This document shows, in pieces, positions 46,301 to 56,099 of a stretch of DNA of 64,000 nucleotides (its first letter is position 1; every line of letters starts with the position of its first letter). Source of the stretch: Cryptomeria japonica (Eukaryota > Streptophyta > Pinopsida > Cupressales > Cupressaceae); NCBI RefSeq assembly GCF_030272615.1, contig NC_081406.1, positions 171,452,361-171,516,360 of the forward strand, given 5' to 3'. The position numbers were made by a program, and so were the translations under genes. The notes below the pieces were generated by a model. It was not told the DNA's origin, made no database searches, and was given only the letters and a program-made list of their open reading frames with translations.

Positions 46301-49300
46301 TGTGTTCAGAGAGCTGTCCCTGCTATCTAAATGTCTTTAACTGCCTGCTGCCAACATTCACAGTCATCCAGTTTCAGTCGAAGGGTCCAGTTTCAGTCCA
46401 AGGGCCTGAATTATAAATGTCTTTTGAGCTTACCAGTGCTGCGTCATACAGGTGTATCGAAATTTCTTTCACAACTATGACAGGGGAACCACGAACCACA
46501 GTGAAGACTAATCGCAGAATTTGTGGGCTTAATTAAACTTACAGGTCTGATCGCAGCGTACAAACTATACTTTGGACTGAAATATCTGCTGTTGAAGTGT
46601 AAGTGTATAATTTTATTCATTGTGCAGAATCTAGGGTTTGTATATCAACTCCTGATTTGATGAAATACAATTCTGATCTAATAAAAAAGTTGTTGAGAAT
46701 TTGGAATACTTGCTTTCCATTTTCGCAGTTGCAGTTTTATTTAATTTGTTTTAAACTATCAGATAAATACAAAAACCATATATTTCAATATATTCTAGAT
46801 CGGGACATTACAGATGTTCTGTAGCAAGCTGAAGACAATAATATGACATCTGGCGAAGCCCAAAAAACTCTTCTTCTTGTGGATGCTGAAACTAGCGTAT
46901 GAGCTCCCCTGCTAACAAAAATAGAATTACCGATCCTTATTATATCATAGCAGCTATGTAGAGACTTTCTGCAAAAAAATGCAGGGCACAAGTGTTGATG
47001 TCACAGTCAAGTGGCTAGCCATGTACAGAACTTTCAGCAAGCAATTTAAATATCCTACCATTTCCTTTTCTAAATCTGATCAGTTCTATTCATATTTTTG
47101 AGGAAATTATATCATAGCAGCACAGTTAATTTTGGAGCAAAATGGATGGGAAAGAAATGTTAAAAAAGGATGGACAAAAGTGAATTATATCACAATATGC
47201 TGAAACTGTACCATTTTAGGTTTCATTGTATTACACTACAAAACAGTCTGTTGTAAATGTGAGAAGATTTTAATAAATTCGTGAGATCAGTTTTTGAGTT
47301 TTTTTAAACATTTTGATCTTGATGGGCTAGAAAATCATTGTTTGCAAGACCAAGTTTCTTTAACTTCTTTACTTTGTTATTTGGTATCACGTTAACAAAG
47401 AAGGAAGCCTCATATAAAAGATAGGGATTTCTTCCATGTATGATATTTCGTATTCATCTCTTGCAAAAATTGGGAGATCTTTCTCCAGTACAACCTGCTA
47501 AACGTGAGCTTATTAACAATGCTTAAGACATTTTTTAGTGGGATGAATTGGTAAGAGATATTGTCAGTTTATAATTATGAAGCTATTAACTACTGGAAAA
47601 AGGGTTATTAAAAGTTGCTGCATAAAAATAAATAACATCTCGAGCATAAAGCATTGAAATTTGACAATCTATAAGTGCACTATACCTGTGAAATGGCATG
47701 AATACAAAATGAAATGAGATGGTAATCGTATTGGCATTGCCTTAAGTGTGGATGACAGAAAAGATGAGAACGTTACATTAATGTAACGTGGAAATCAAAA
47801 TTGTGTAAGTTTTTGTTTCTAGCTAAAATAGGTTGATAATTCTGATCATAATATTTTAATGGAGTGGCTCCCATAATTGGAATTTGGAAGCACGGGTTCT
47901 GTACAAAGGTACATTTAGAGGCAGGTGATCTCATGTTAAAAGTATTCCCATGGGCATTTAACAACAAAATAATGGAAACATGATGTTGCATTTTAGTGAA
48001 ATATCTTTATACACACAAATTTCTCTTTAGTCATCTTAGAAGCAACTTTCAGGCTCTTTTTTCTATTTAGTATTTTATAGCAAAAATCTATAATATATGG
48101 ATTGGAAGTTGTCTAAATTTATTTATTTTATTTGTCAAATAAGAGGTGTCAATCATAATTATTTGTTTTACTTAGTGATTCTTTGGCAGCTAAATCCTTG
48201 CAAAAAAAATTTCGCAAAAAATACACAATATTGAGAAAAATGTTATATATGTACAAAATATTTAATGGTTCTGTTTTACTTTTTATTTTTTTCTTAGTAT
48301 ACACAGAGAGAACTGGCTGAGACTCACCGAGTGTCATAACTAGTTGTTTCCATCAATATCACCACTTATACGGTACTGAGTGCTATCAAAATCTAAACAT
48401 TTCAAATTTATTATTGCTGGAATATAACTCAACACCATAAGCTATTTGTGTTTTATCCCATATAGTGTGGTTTTTCGGTTCCTAATTAGAATCTATAATG
48501 CCAATAACGTGATGGTATTTTGGTTTACTTTTGATGGTTTATCAAACAATTGAATTATTGATGTAATGTGGAATTAAATGTCTGAATTTCTACCCCTTCA
48601 ACCAAAATTTGTGATTTGAAATAAAATTTATGGCTACCTTCTAAACTTTTTGATGGAATCTTTATAAAGATATCAAAATTTGATTGACTTTTCCTGTACT
48701 CCTTTATGTCTATGATCACATTTCATCTTTGCAAGTGCAAGTTTGAGTACAGTTATAATTTTAATATTTTCTGCTTCCATAATACCATAACTTGAAAATG
48801 TTTTTCAATAGCCTTTCATGTTCATATACATTTGGGTGGATATTAGAGAAAGATTGAAACAATCTGCTTTTTTCGATGAGCTACAGAATTGAGTTGTCTT
48901 TAGGGTGTCATAATGAATTGGGATATATGTAATTTCAACTTAACTGGAAGACAAACTCACTTGTGTCTTTTGCAGGTGTTGTGAAAGAGTTACTGAAACA
49001 TAAATCCAGTCTTTGTATGACTTGTGATTTGTCAAATGCCACCCCTCTTATTTCTGCTGCATCTAAGGGGCATTCTGAAGTGGTTCAGGAACTGTTATCC
49101 ACTGATCGTCAGTTGATGGATATCTCCAAAAGTAATGGCAAGAATGCTCTTCATTTGGCAGCAAGAGCTGGTTATGTTGATATTGTCAAAGCACTGTTGG
49201 ACAAGGATCAACAGATGGCCCGGAAACAAGATAAAAAAGGACAGACAGCATTGCATATGGCTGCAAAAGGAGCAACTTGCCTGGAAGTGGTGAAAGAGCT

Positions 49301-52300
49301 TCTAACTGTTGATCCAGCTATAGTTATGCTACCTGATAGGAATGGGAATACTGCTTTGCATGTTGCTACAAGGAAGAAGCGAGTGGAGGTAATGCTTTTT
49401 ATGCAAATTTGTATTATTTCCAGTAACTTTAATGTGTCTATTTTGATTCTCATATGCTCTACCCTAAATTTTGGTTAGAAAAACTGATCTCATTTTGTTC
49501 CTCTTAAAATGAAATCCTGTACGCAGAGGAATATTTTATAATTTTCTAGTCAGTAAAAATACTGCTATTGCCAGTGGTGAAATATTTCCATGAAATCCTA
49601 TTTCGAAGATCTAGATATCTATAACCATCTTGGTTTACAGAAGTCCATACCTTTTTGTTTTTTTAACATAAAGTTGTGTTATGCAATAGACATTGCCAGT
49701 TTTTAAGTAAACTGCTATTTGAAGAATAGTGCAGAAATTTGCATATTCTTTTTCTAATTTCTGATAGTTGTCGCATGCAGAATCTAAAGAAAAATGGATT
49801 TAGAGTGCTTTGAAAATCTTTATAGAAAAGATTGATGGGATTTGCCTAACTTGCTCCTCTGAGACTTCGCAGATAGGCAGTGATTTGTGCATCAACCTTT
49901 TATTGTGATTAATTCATGATTTTGTTCCTGTTGGGGACTGTTGCTGGAACATATATAAAGAGAGATATAAAATGTGCATTTTGGAAAGGCCACATTCTGT
50001 CATCAAAAGTTGAGCTGTGATTGCGGGGCAGCATACTTTTCCCATAATTTTAATAACAGCTTGACATACGAAAGACTAATTAAATGAGTTCTGTCATGAA
50101 AAGTTCAGCTGTGATTGCGGGGTAGCATACTTTTCCCAGAATTTTAATAACAGCTTGACACACGAAAGACTAATTAAATGAGGCATTTCCAATATTCATG
50201 AAAATACGTTTTGGCACTTGCTTGAGAAACAACAAACTTTCCACTTAATTCAAATGCCTGCACAAAGTGCCTTGGGAAATGATAATTGCAAAAGCCAAAC
50301 TACTGTGTAAAGATGCTTGAATTATGAATGGCATAGCCAAAAGCATAAATGATTTGAATGCAGGCATGCCTTTTGTCCAAGGGTTGACAGCAGTTAAGCT
50401 GCAATGCATTATCCAGCATGTCATTGATGAAGTGCAGATTCACTTTGCAAGGCACTGAAGTCTGGAGGGATTGATTGATGGTTAACAATACAAACAAGAC
50501 AAGCAACTGAGGAAATATGCAAGGAGGTACATACCGATGACATTCTAATGCCATAATTAGGTATTAAGCAGCACCCTTTGTTGACTACGTGACCATACCT
50601 AGGTAAACTATATCTGGTGAGTTAGTTAAAATAGAATTTATAAGTCAGATTACCTAACAATACAAAACAAGACAAAGCTAGCAACTGAGGAGATATGCAA
50701 GGAGGTACACACTGATAATATTATAATGCCATAACTAGGTTTTAAGCAGTACCCTTTGTTGACGAAGTGGCCATTTCTGGTTACTGCAATGTCAGATTAC
50801 CAGGTAAACTATAGCGGGTAAATTAGTTAAAATAGAATTCACAAGGAATCTTGTGAGATATTATGAATTCCATATGTAGCTTTATTTTTAACACGAACAA
50901 ACATAGTGAACTGTAAAGCCATGCATAAAGCACCCCTGATCATTTAACATACGCCGTCAACTTGGTGTAATCTTAATGTCTGATGAGTGAGGTCATGTAT
51001 GTTGAATTGGACTGCAGTCAGTTACATTAATGAAAATTCTATTACAGTTTATGTTTCCTACTAATATTAGTCAGCAAATGCAAAGTTATAGGAGTTGCCC
51101 ACTTATAATGAAACTTGCTGTGGAAATTATTATGTTGAAATCTTTGGCTACTTATAGTTCTCATGTTTCTCAATTAAAACAAAACAATATTTTTAGTTTT
51201 GACTATCAACTTGGGTGATGAGATTCATGGTGGAACTGGAATTTGTGATTTATTAGGAGATGCACTTTTTAGTGATCAACTAACTCAAAGTGGCCGTTAA
51301 TTGGATTCTTAAAACCTTTATATGACATATCTCTCTCTAAGTAGACGATATACTAAACCTACAGAAAAAAATCTAAGATACAAATCAAGTTAGTACTAAG
51401 ATTTTCCCAAATATGATCCTAAGTAAATTTATACCGAGAACCTGCTAGATCTTTGGAGATTTAGGTTGAACTTGCAAAATGTATATGCTAATGTTCCAAA
51501 TTTTTATGTGCTTGAAGCCATGGTTAGCAGAATTATAGAGAATGGCTAACGTTTAATCTGTGGCAGTTTCAAGACACACACAATCATATGGAACATATTT
51601 TTTCTTTACCTTTTTAAATGTGTACATTTTGTTGGTAAATACTACTGGTTCTATGATGCAGCTTAGGGTTCATTTGAGTTTTATTTACCTAATGATGACG
51701 AAACATGCTTGTACTATATTTTACAAAAACTTAGATGACATTTTTTTATTTTGTATGCAGATTGTTAAAGAACTACTCTCATTAAGGGACATCAATGTGA
51801 ATGCATTAAATAGGACGACAAAAACAGCCTTGGATTTTGCTGAAGATCTACAATCCTCAGAAGAAGCAGCTGAGATAATGGATGCTTTGGTTAATGCAGG
51901 TGCAGTTAAGGCCAAGAATCTGAATCAACCTAGAGATGAGCTAAAACAAACAGTTACTGCTATAAAACAGGATGTGCATCATCAACTCAAGCAGACTCGG
52001 AGGACTAATAAAAAAGTGAATGGTATTGCAAAAGAGTTGAGGAAGCTCCACCGAGAAGGTATTAACAATGCTACAAATTCTGTGACTGTTGTTGCTGTTC
52101 TGTTTGCTACTGTTGCGTTTGCAGCTATTTTCACAGTTCCAGGAGGTTTTGTAGGAGACAACAACAATCAACCATCACCCGGAACCCCCGCTCCTCCTAG
52201 TGAAGATAATGGAACAGCCGTTGTTGCACATTATTTTGCTTTTAAAATCTTTTTCATATTCAATGCAATTGCACTCTTCACATCCATAGCAGTTGTGGTG

Positions 52301-52645
52301 GTACAGATAACCTTAGTACCATGGGAGACAAAAGCCCAAAGACAGGTGGTTTTTGTCATTAACAAGTTAATGTGGTTAGCTTCTGTATGCACATCTGTAG
52401 CATTTCTTGCATCTGCATATATAATTGTTGGTCGTCAAGGGCAATGGATGGCAATCACAGTATCAGCAATAGGTGGTTTCATCATGGTGAGTGTTTTGGG
52501 CACCATGACATTTTATGTAGTAAAATTTCGAAGAAGCAGGTCATCACAAAGGAGACTCCGAAGAAATTCTTTGAGTCATTTATCAACATCCTCCCGTATA
52601 GATTTTTCAGAATCAGAACTGGATAATAAGATATATGCAATTTGA
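39801..52645 (+). CDS. Ankyrin-repeat PGG-domain membrane protein (ITN1/ACD6-like), three exons
   Basis: Join 39801-40332, 48976-49388 and 51761-52645 gives 1830 bases, 609 residues plus stop. The phases (1, then 0) and GT/AG borders fit exactly, so I regard this as intact. Residues 1-90 are a variable, low-complexity N-terminus. Ankyrin repeats run from about 94 to 350 (DTDLHLAVKGGKLERVKELL, GETPVYVAAERGYLEVLEEL, NALHLAARAGYVDIVKALL, QTALHMAAKG, NTALHVATRKKRVE). The PGG domain begins near residue 415 with NATNSVTVVAVLFATVAFAA and FTVPGG, and contains four hydrophobic segments. A basic, Ser-rich tail follows. Family members act at plant membranes in defence and salt/ABA signalling; this protein's role is inferred only. 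Several ATGs cluster near the start (39801, 39813, 39831), and I took the first. Confidence 0.9.
40395..40800 (+). repeat. Degenerate tandem repeat array in intron 1
   Basis: About five diverged units containing a TTATTTTTC-TGGAT-A-CAG core, then GGAAC-TTGGATCTCCCATTAG. They begin near 40400, 40507, 40563, 40648 and 40749. The spacing is irregular at 55-107 bases, so this is an old array or a mutated internal duplication. Confidence 0.5.
42351..42435. repeat. 85-nt foldback hairpin in intron 1
   Basis: The arms 42351-42386 and 42400-42435 are inverted copies with 32 of 36 positions matching and a 13-nt AT loop. The core GCTGTTTCTGGAT is perfectly paired. GACCCTTATTCA occurs on both sides (about 42309 and 42436), as if the hairpin lay between short direct repeats. 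It could be a tiny foldback transposon, or a small-RNA precursor if transcribed with the intron. Confidence 0.7.
42466..43330 (+). pseudogene. hAT transposase relic (BED finger and DUF659-like)
   Basis: Plus-strand frames give a BED-type finger relic (CLSRLKAHLFAVAGQGFRCC, about 42524). They are followed by ARNNVDELIAHCVYDIMSMG (about 42910), RSPYCQGMVRGIIK (about 42986) and FAEVAGPQNIVRGITNNAEN (about 43260). These match, in order, the BED finger and the DUF659 block of plant hAT-like transposases (A..IA.f.y..gi.F...RSPYF..MV.AI; lde.v..vG..NVVQ..TDNa.Ny). Frames change several times and no terminal repeats were found. Confidence 0.6.
43402..43770 (+). other. 122-codon ORF of unknown nature in intron 1
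   Basis: An open frame following the hAT relic, with a sequence such as KQVEYKEMTRHWNVVSKH. I do not recognise it. It could be another part of the hAT element or of the Penelope-like relic that follows. Confidence 0.2.
43948..44275 (+). pseudogene. Penelope-like element RT relic
   Basis: Around 43975 a frame reads VIKADKGNRMVAMTDTNYV. A frameshift then leads to KMEDHLQTTKIYRKLENNP (about 44042), and further to a decayed segment FRIIKEK then MNLILPTIILHC (about 44227-44280). Penelope-like RTs have this order: ADKGN.vVvmd..dY, then hL.d..tY.kL..dP, then PKIHK.....LRPIV. The similarity is by pattern only and the fragment covers just the N-terminal third of an RT. Confidence 0.45.
44814..44965. 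repeat. Two-copy tandem repeat, about 76-bp period
   Basis: CATAAAATGAAATGGATGAG at 44818 recurs as CATAAAATGTAATGGAGGAG at 44894. Both are followed by GAGATAGACA and GTAAGTGGGCACTTTC. Confidence 0.85.
45713..46135 (+). other. 140-codon ORF of unknown function in intron 1
   Basis: Plus-strand frame MAFFTLEHLCLNSQPRTIK to KGTVQI. It is relatively long for this AT-rich intron and the local composition is less AT-rich, but no domain is recognisable and an overlapping ORF exists on the other strand. It may be part of an unidentified retroelement. Confidence 0.2.
48976..49388 (+). CDS. Exon 2 of the ankyrin/PGG gene
   Basis: Acceptor TTTTGCAG|GTGTTG, donor GTGGAG|GTAATG. Encodes four ankyrin repeats, from VVKELLKHKSSLC through NTALHVATRKKRVE. 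Ends in phase 0. Confidence 0.9.
49995..50182. repeat. Two-copy tandem repeat, 94-bp period, in intron 2
   Basis: TTCTGTCATCAAAAGTTGAG at 49995 recurs as TTCTGTCATGAAAAGTTCAG at 50089; the units are about 94 percent alike by eye. Confidence 0.92.
50484..50830. repeat. Two-copy tandem repeat, 172-bp period, in intron 2
   Basis: AACAATACAAACAAGACAAG at 50484 recurs from 50656, and TATGCAAGGAGGTACA and CCCTTTGTTGAC recur in order. The second copy has small insertions. Confidence 0.85.
51761..52645 (+). CDS. Exon 3 of the ankyrin/PGG gene (PGG domain)
   Basis: Acceptor TATGCAG|ATTGTT. Encodes the last ankyrin helix pair, a linker with basic and acidic residues, the PGG signature and four membrane segments (about 52085-52150, 52225-52310, 52350-52430 and 52445-52520). 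The Ser/Arg-rich tail ends DNKIYAI with TGA at 52643-52645. Confidence 0.92.
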   Translation: MVKELLSLRDINVNALNRTTKTALDFAEDLQSSEEAAEIMDALVNAGAVKAKNLNQPRDELKQTVTAIKQDVHHQLKQTRRTNKKVNGIAKELRKLHREGINNATNSVTVVAVLFATVAFAAIFTVPGGFVGDNNNQPSPGTPAPPSEDNGTAVVAHYFAFKIFFIFNAIALFTSIAVVVVQITLVPWETKAQRQVVFVINKLMWLASVCTSVAFLASAYIIVGRQGQWMAITVSAIGGFIMVSVLGTMTFYVVKFRRSRSSQRRLRRNSLSHLSTSSRIDFSESELDNKIYAI

Positions 52646-53350
52646 ATGTATCAACTTTGCATAACAAATATATATGCATCCTTCAGTCATGCTACAGGCT
52701 CCATGGTTTGGCCCAATTATCTAAGAACAACAGTGAGAGTTGTTCCCGTCCATTATGTTTTATGTTGTCTTAATGCAATGCATGTGTTATAACTATGAGG
52801 TATAAACTATAAATTGTATGTCCATGTTACAAGGTTTGCGCAGCAAGGGCCATTGAGGGTCTTGCTTTAACTTAATGTATGTTGTGTTCCTATTAAAGTT
52901 GATTTTGACAATCTTAAAGAAAGCATTCAATAATGCTAACCGATTATTAAATTAACAATTTTCGTGTGTGGGTGCCTTTCAGAGAGTTTTCATTTGAGTT
53001 TTGCAGTATATCAATTTTATTTTTGTTCTTTAACAAAATGACATCCAGTAGTTTCCACACTGAGACATTCGTATAAGCTTTGGGTGGGTGTATTTAAAAC
53101 TCTGTGGAACTCACATATAAATAGAACAAAGCATTTTAACTTGTCCTTGTTCTTTAACGAAACGCCAAAAACACAATCTTTGAGAAGAGCATGTTTACCA
53201 TCATTTGTGATGAACAAATGTGCACGACTCTCAAATCCAATGCATTTGTGCAGAGATTTAACGCCACAATCTCTACCAATGGACTTTCTATGGAAAGTAC
53301 ACTAGTATACAGTATGACATCGATTCATTGTAAAATCTAGTTCTGTTATA
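52646..53350 (+). other. 3' flank and probable 3' UTR of the ankyrin gene
   Basis: No clear AATAAA is present; weak variants (AATAAT near 52928) could serve. No other gene was seen. Confidence 0.4.
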
Positions 53351-53810
53351 GGGGAAAGGACCCAGTAGTCGTGCACCCTAACTTCACGCTTCTCAAAATC
53401 CTACTTGGAAATTTCGAATCACTCCGATTTTTTTACAGCAGCTTACTTGGCAAGTCCCCTGCTTATAACTAAGGTTTCAGGGCCACATCATCAAATATGA
53501 TGCCACATCAGCATGCTTTTTGCCAAGGTGTCCAAAACAGCCCCAAAAAAAAGTGAGACCAATAGGCGTGCATTAGAGACCCCAATAGTTGTGCAGCCGA
53601 TGTGGCATCACTTGATTGGTTACTTTTTACAATATTAGTACATTTCTTAACAACTATTGGTACATTTCAAACAACTGTTGGTACATTTCCTAACAAAAAT
53701 TGATATTTTTTGTTTCAAACAATAGGTTTTATTTGTTCAATTTTTGGAACAAAAGGTATCAACAACCCTCACAACAATTGGAACGTGCTCAACTACTGGG
53801 TCCTTTCCCC
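53351..53810. mobile_element. 460-bp MITE with GGGGAAAGGACCCAGTAG inverted ends
   Basis: The left end GGGGAAAGGACCCAGTAGTC and the right end (complement GGGGAAAGGACCCAGTAGTT) match over the first 19 bases, then partially. A TA dinucleotide lies on both outer sides (53349-53350 and 53811-53812), fitting a TA target duplication as in Tc1/mariner-type MITEs. The interior is non-coding and contains short repeats of ACAACT-TTGGTACATTTC. The superfamily is inferred from the TA only. Confidence 0.8.
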
Positions 53811-53812
53811 TA

Positions 53813-54064
53813 GAGCGTAGGACAAAAAGGTTTTACGGAAGTACTTTTGAAAGTTAGAGCATTAGCATTGATAGCATTTGAAGTGTTCTAATACCTTTTT
53901 AAATGCAGAACAACAATAGGCAAGCTTGGAGTTAACGCTGCTTTTTTAATCAAAAACAATAAGAAAGCTTGTGGGGAGAGACGATTATAAATCCATTTAA
54001 GAGAGAGTGAAACTCTGTTACGAGGAATGCTTGAGCACAGTCCTTTACAATGAATTACTAGAGA
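53813..54064. other. Intergenic DNA, no gene seen
   Basis: Short stretch between the MITE and the 62-bp duplication without coding evidence. Confidence 0.5.
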
Positions 54065-54188
54065 TGCAAATCATTCTTTTTCTATAAACTCAAAAACTAT
54101 CCACGTTGCAAGTAGATATATTACAAAGCAAATCATTCTTTTTCTATAAACTCAAAAACTATCCACGTTGCAAGTAGATATATTACAA
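54065..54188. repeat. Exact two-copy tandem repeat, 62-bp period
   Basis: The 62 bases from GCAAATCATTCTTTTTCT at 54065 are repeated without any difference at 54127. This is the youngest-looking duplication in the window. Confidence 0.97.
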
Positions 54189-54994
54189 AGCAAACTAGCT
54201 TAGGGGAAATGGGCAAATGTCATCTTAGGATCAACCAGTTTGAAAGGAGATTTGACATTTGCATGAATTGTTGTGAGGGAATTGGCTTTAATATCAAATC
54301 CGGTATCTTTGTGAGTTTCATTAGCCTATAATATGTCTAATCTTAAGCTTACGGAAAGTTCATTTTATTTAGTGGAATTCAACGAAGAATCACCGCCAAA
54401 ACTAGAGTCTTCCATGTGAATGGAAGGATCATGTGACATGAGCTTCTAATTGTATTCCTAAAGGGATGTTGACATCGAGGCATTATAGAAACAAATAATC
54501 ATGGAGAGAGGAGGATGGCTCTTTGTTAATGTTCTAATCCTATTATGGTGTGTACTAGTAGCCACAATGGTATAATTTGCAAGGAAGGTAAGCAACGGTA
54601 AAGGATTCTTATCACATTCGATGTACGGAATCAATTAATCTACCTATGGGTTTGTTATTTGTATTTATTGGCTCTTACTAACATAGTAACTATCGGAGGA
54701 GGCAGCAATCATGCCCAAGAAGGCCCACATGTTGTGGCCAAGGGTTCCAATTCAAAGTATATTGTAACCATTATCAAACATGTTTCTTAGGTGTCTCCAA
54801 AAGGGCTAGTAGTTAAGTCCTAGGGCTAGTATAATTTATTTGGGTTATTGCTTTCCATTTAGGCCCTTATGGGGCATGCAATTTATCATTTCGGCTGTTT
54901 TGTTTGCTAAGAGAAAGATAGGGTTACTCACATCCCTAAAACACGGTTTGTGAAGAAAGCTCTTAGTGCTTTGACCAAAATCTAATGCTAAAAT
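54189..54994. other. Intergenic DNA, no gene seen
   Basis: No ORF above 60 codons and no recognisable repeat. Confidence 0.5.
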
Positions 54995-55470
54995 TTGTAC
55001 ACCCATATTCTATTTAGTTTTGTGTCTACGTTGATGTAATGTTTTAAATGCAATAATAAATTGACAAGTGGAACACCTTTGTGTTGGGTTTGGCACATTG
55101 CCTAATCCTTAATTATACTCATTATCGTTATTTACACACATCACCATCTATTTGTCATTTACCCATCTTTGCAATTTGTGAATAATCTACAACAATGAAG
55201 AAGTTCAAGGAATTGATTGATACAAGTTGCTAATGTTTGAACCACTAGCTTCTATATATTTTTCATTTGAGACTTCCATACCCATACCATATCTATTTAG
55301 TTTTGTGTCCACTTTGATGGAATGCCTCAAATGCAATAATAAATTGGTAAGTGCCAAACCGTTTGTTAGTTTGGCACATGACTCCATCCTTATTTATAAC
55401 CACTATTATTATTTACATTCATCTCCATACATGCGTCATTCATTGCCATTTATCCATCTCTATTCACTTG
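54995..55470. repeat. Diverged direct duplication, about 265-bp spacing
   Basis: CTATTTAGTTTTGTGTCTAC at about 55010 recurs as CTATTTAGTTTTGTGTCCAC at about 55292. AATGCAATAATAAATTG, TTTGGCACAT and the CATCTC..CAT..TCATT segment follow in the same order in both copies. Confidence 0.75.
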
Positions 55471-55619
55471 CTATTCCATTTGTTTGTTTACTAAGAACGT
55501 TACTTGGTAAAAAGGCATTTATTTGTTTTTTTCATGTGAAGAAATAGAAAAGTGACAATGTTGCAATGTGCACGTGCACACACAAGTGTAATTGACATAT
55601 ATGATGAACACAAAAACTG

Positions 55620-55810
55620 AAAATGTAGTCTACACAAAAGTAAAGAGATGACACCATCTCAAGCTACAAAAGATGTTACAATGTGTACATACAAATGTGT
55701 AATCAGTACACATGACTACTAATTTGTTCACAAATCACCAAACATGTATAAAAGAGATGTGTAGGCTACACAAAAGTGGAGAGTTTACACCATCTCAAAC
55801 TATGGAAGGG
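55620..55810. repeat. Diverged direct duplication, about 136-bp spacing
   Basis: CTACACAAAAGTAAAGAGAT near 55631 and CTACACAAAAGTGGAGAGTT near 55767 are each followed by ACACCATCTCAA.CTA. Confidence 0.75.
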
Positions 55811-56099
55811 TGGCACATATCACAAATACAACACCACACACTAGTAGAAGACTATACTCAAGAAAGAAAACACAATATGATCCATTCTTTTTTATCATTT
55901 AAACAAAATGAAGTCATAGAGTAGATTAATGAGAAGGATGATTAGATCCCCTTTTCTTCGTATATAAAGCCATAAGATACATCTCCTATGTTTTCACCAT
56001 TATATTCATTCATACATTCATTAACTCATTACCTTTATTACCTTTCATTAACATGTTTAATTAATATTCTTTCCTACATATAGTAACAAGATAAATAAG

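Larger units (their letters stand above)
40333..48975 (+). other. Intron 1 of the ankyrin/PGG gene, 8.6 kb
   Basis: Starts GTAATAAT and ends TTTTGCAG. It holds degenerate tandem repeats (40.4-40.8 kb), a foldback hairpin (42.35 kb), a hAT relic (42.5-43.3 kb), a Penelope-like relic (43.9-44.3 kb), a 76-bp tandem duplication and an unexplained 140-codon ORF. The remaining stretches, including 46.1-48.9 kb, show nothing recognisable. Introns this long are common in gymnosperms. Confidence 0.8.
49389..51760 (+). other. Intron 2 of the ankyrin/PGG gene, 2.4 kb
   Basis: GTAATGCT to TTGTATGCAG. Contains two separate two-copy duplications (49995-50182 and 50484-50830). No coding relic is recognised. 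Confidence 0.85.
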
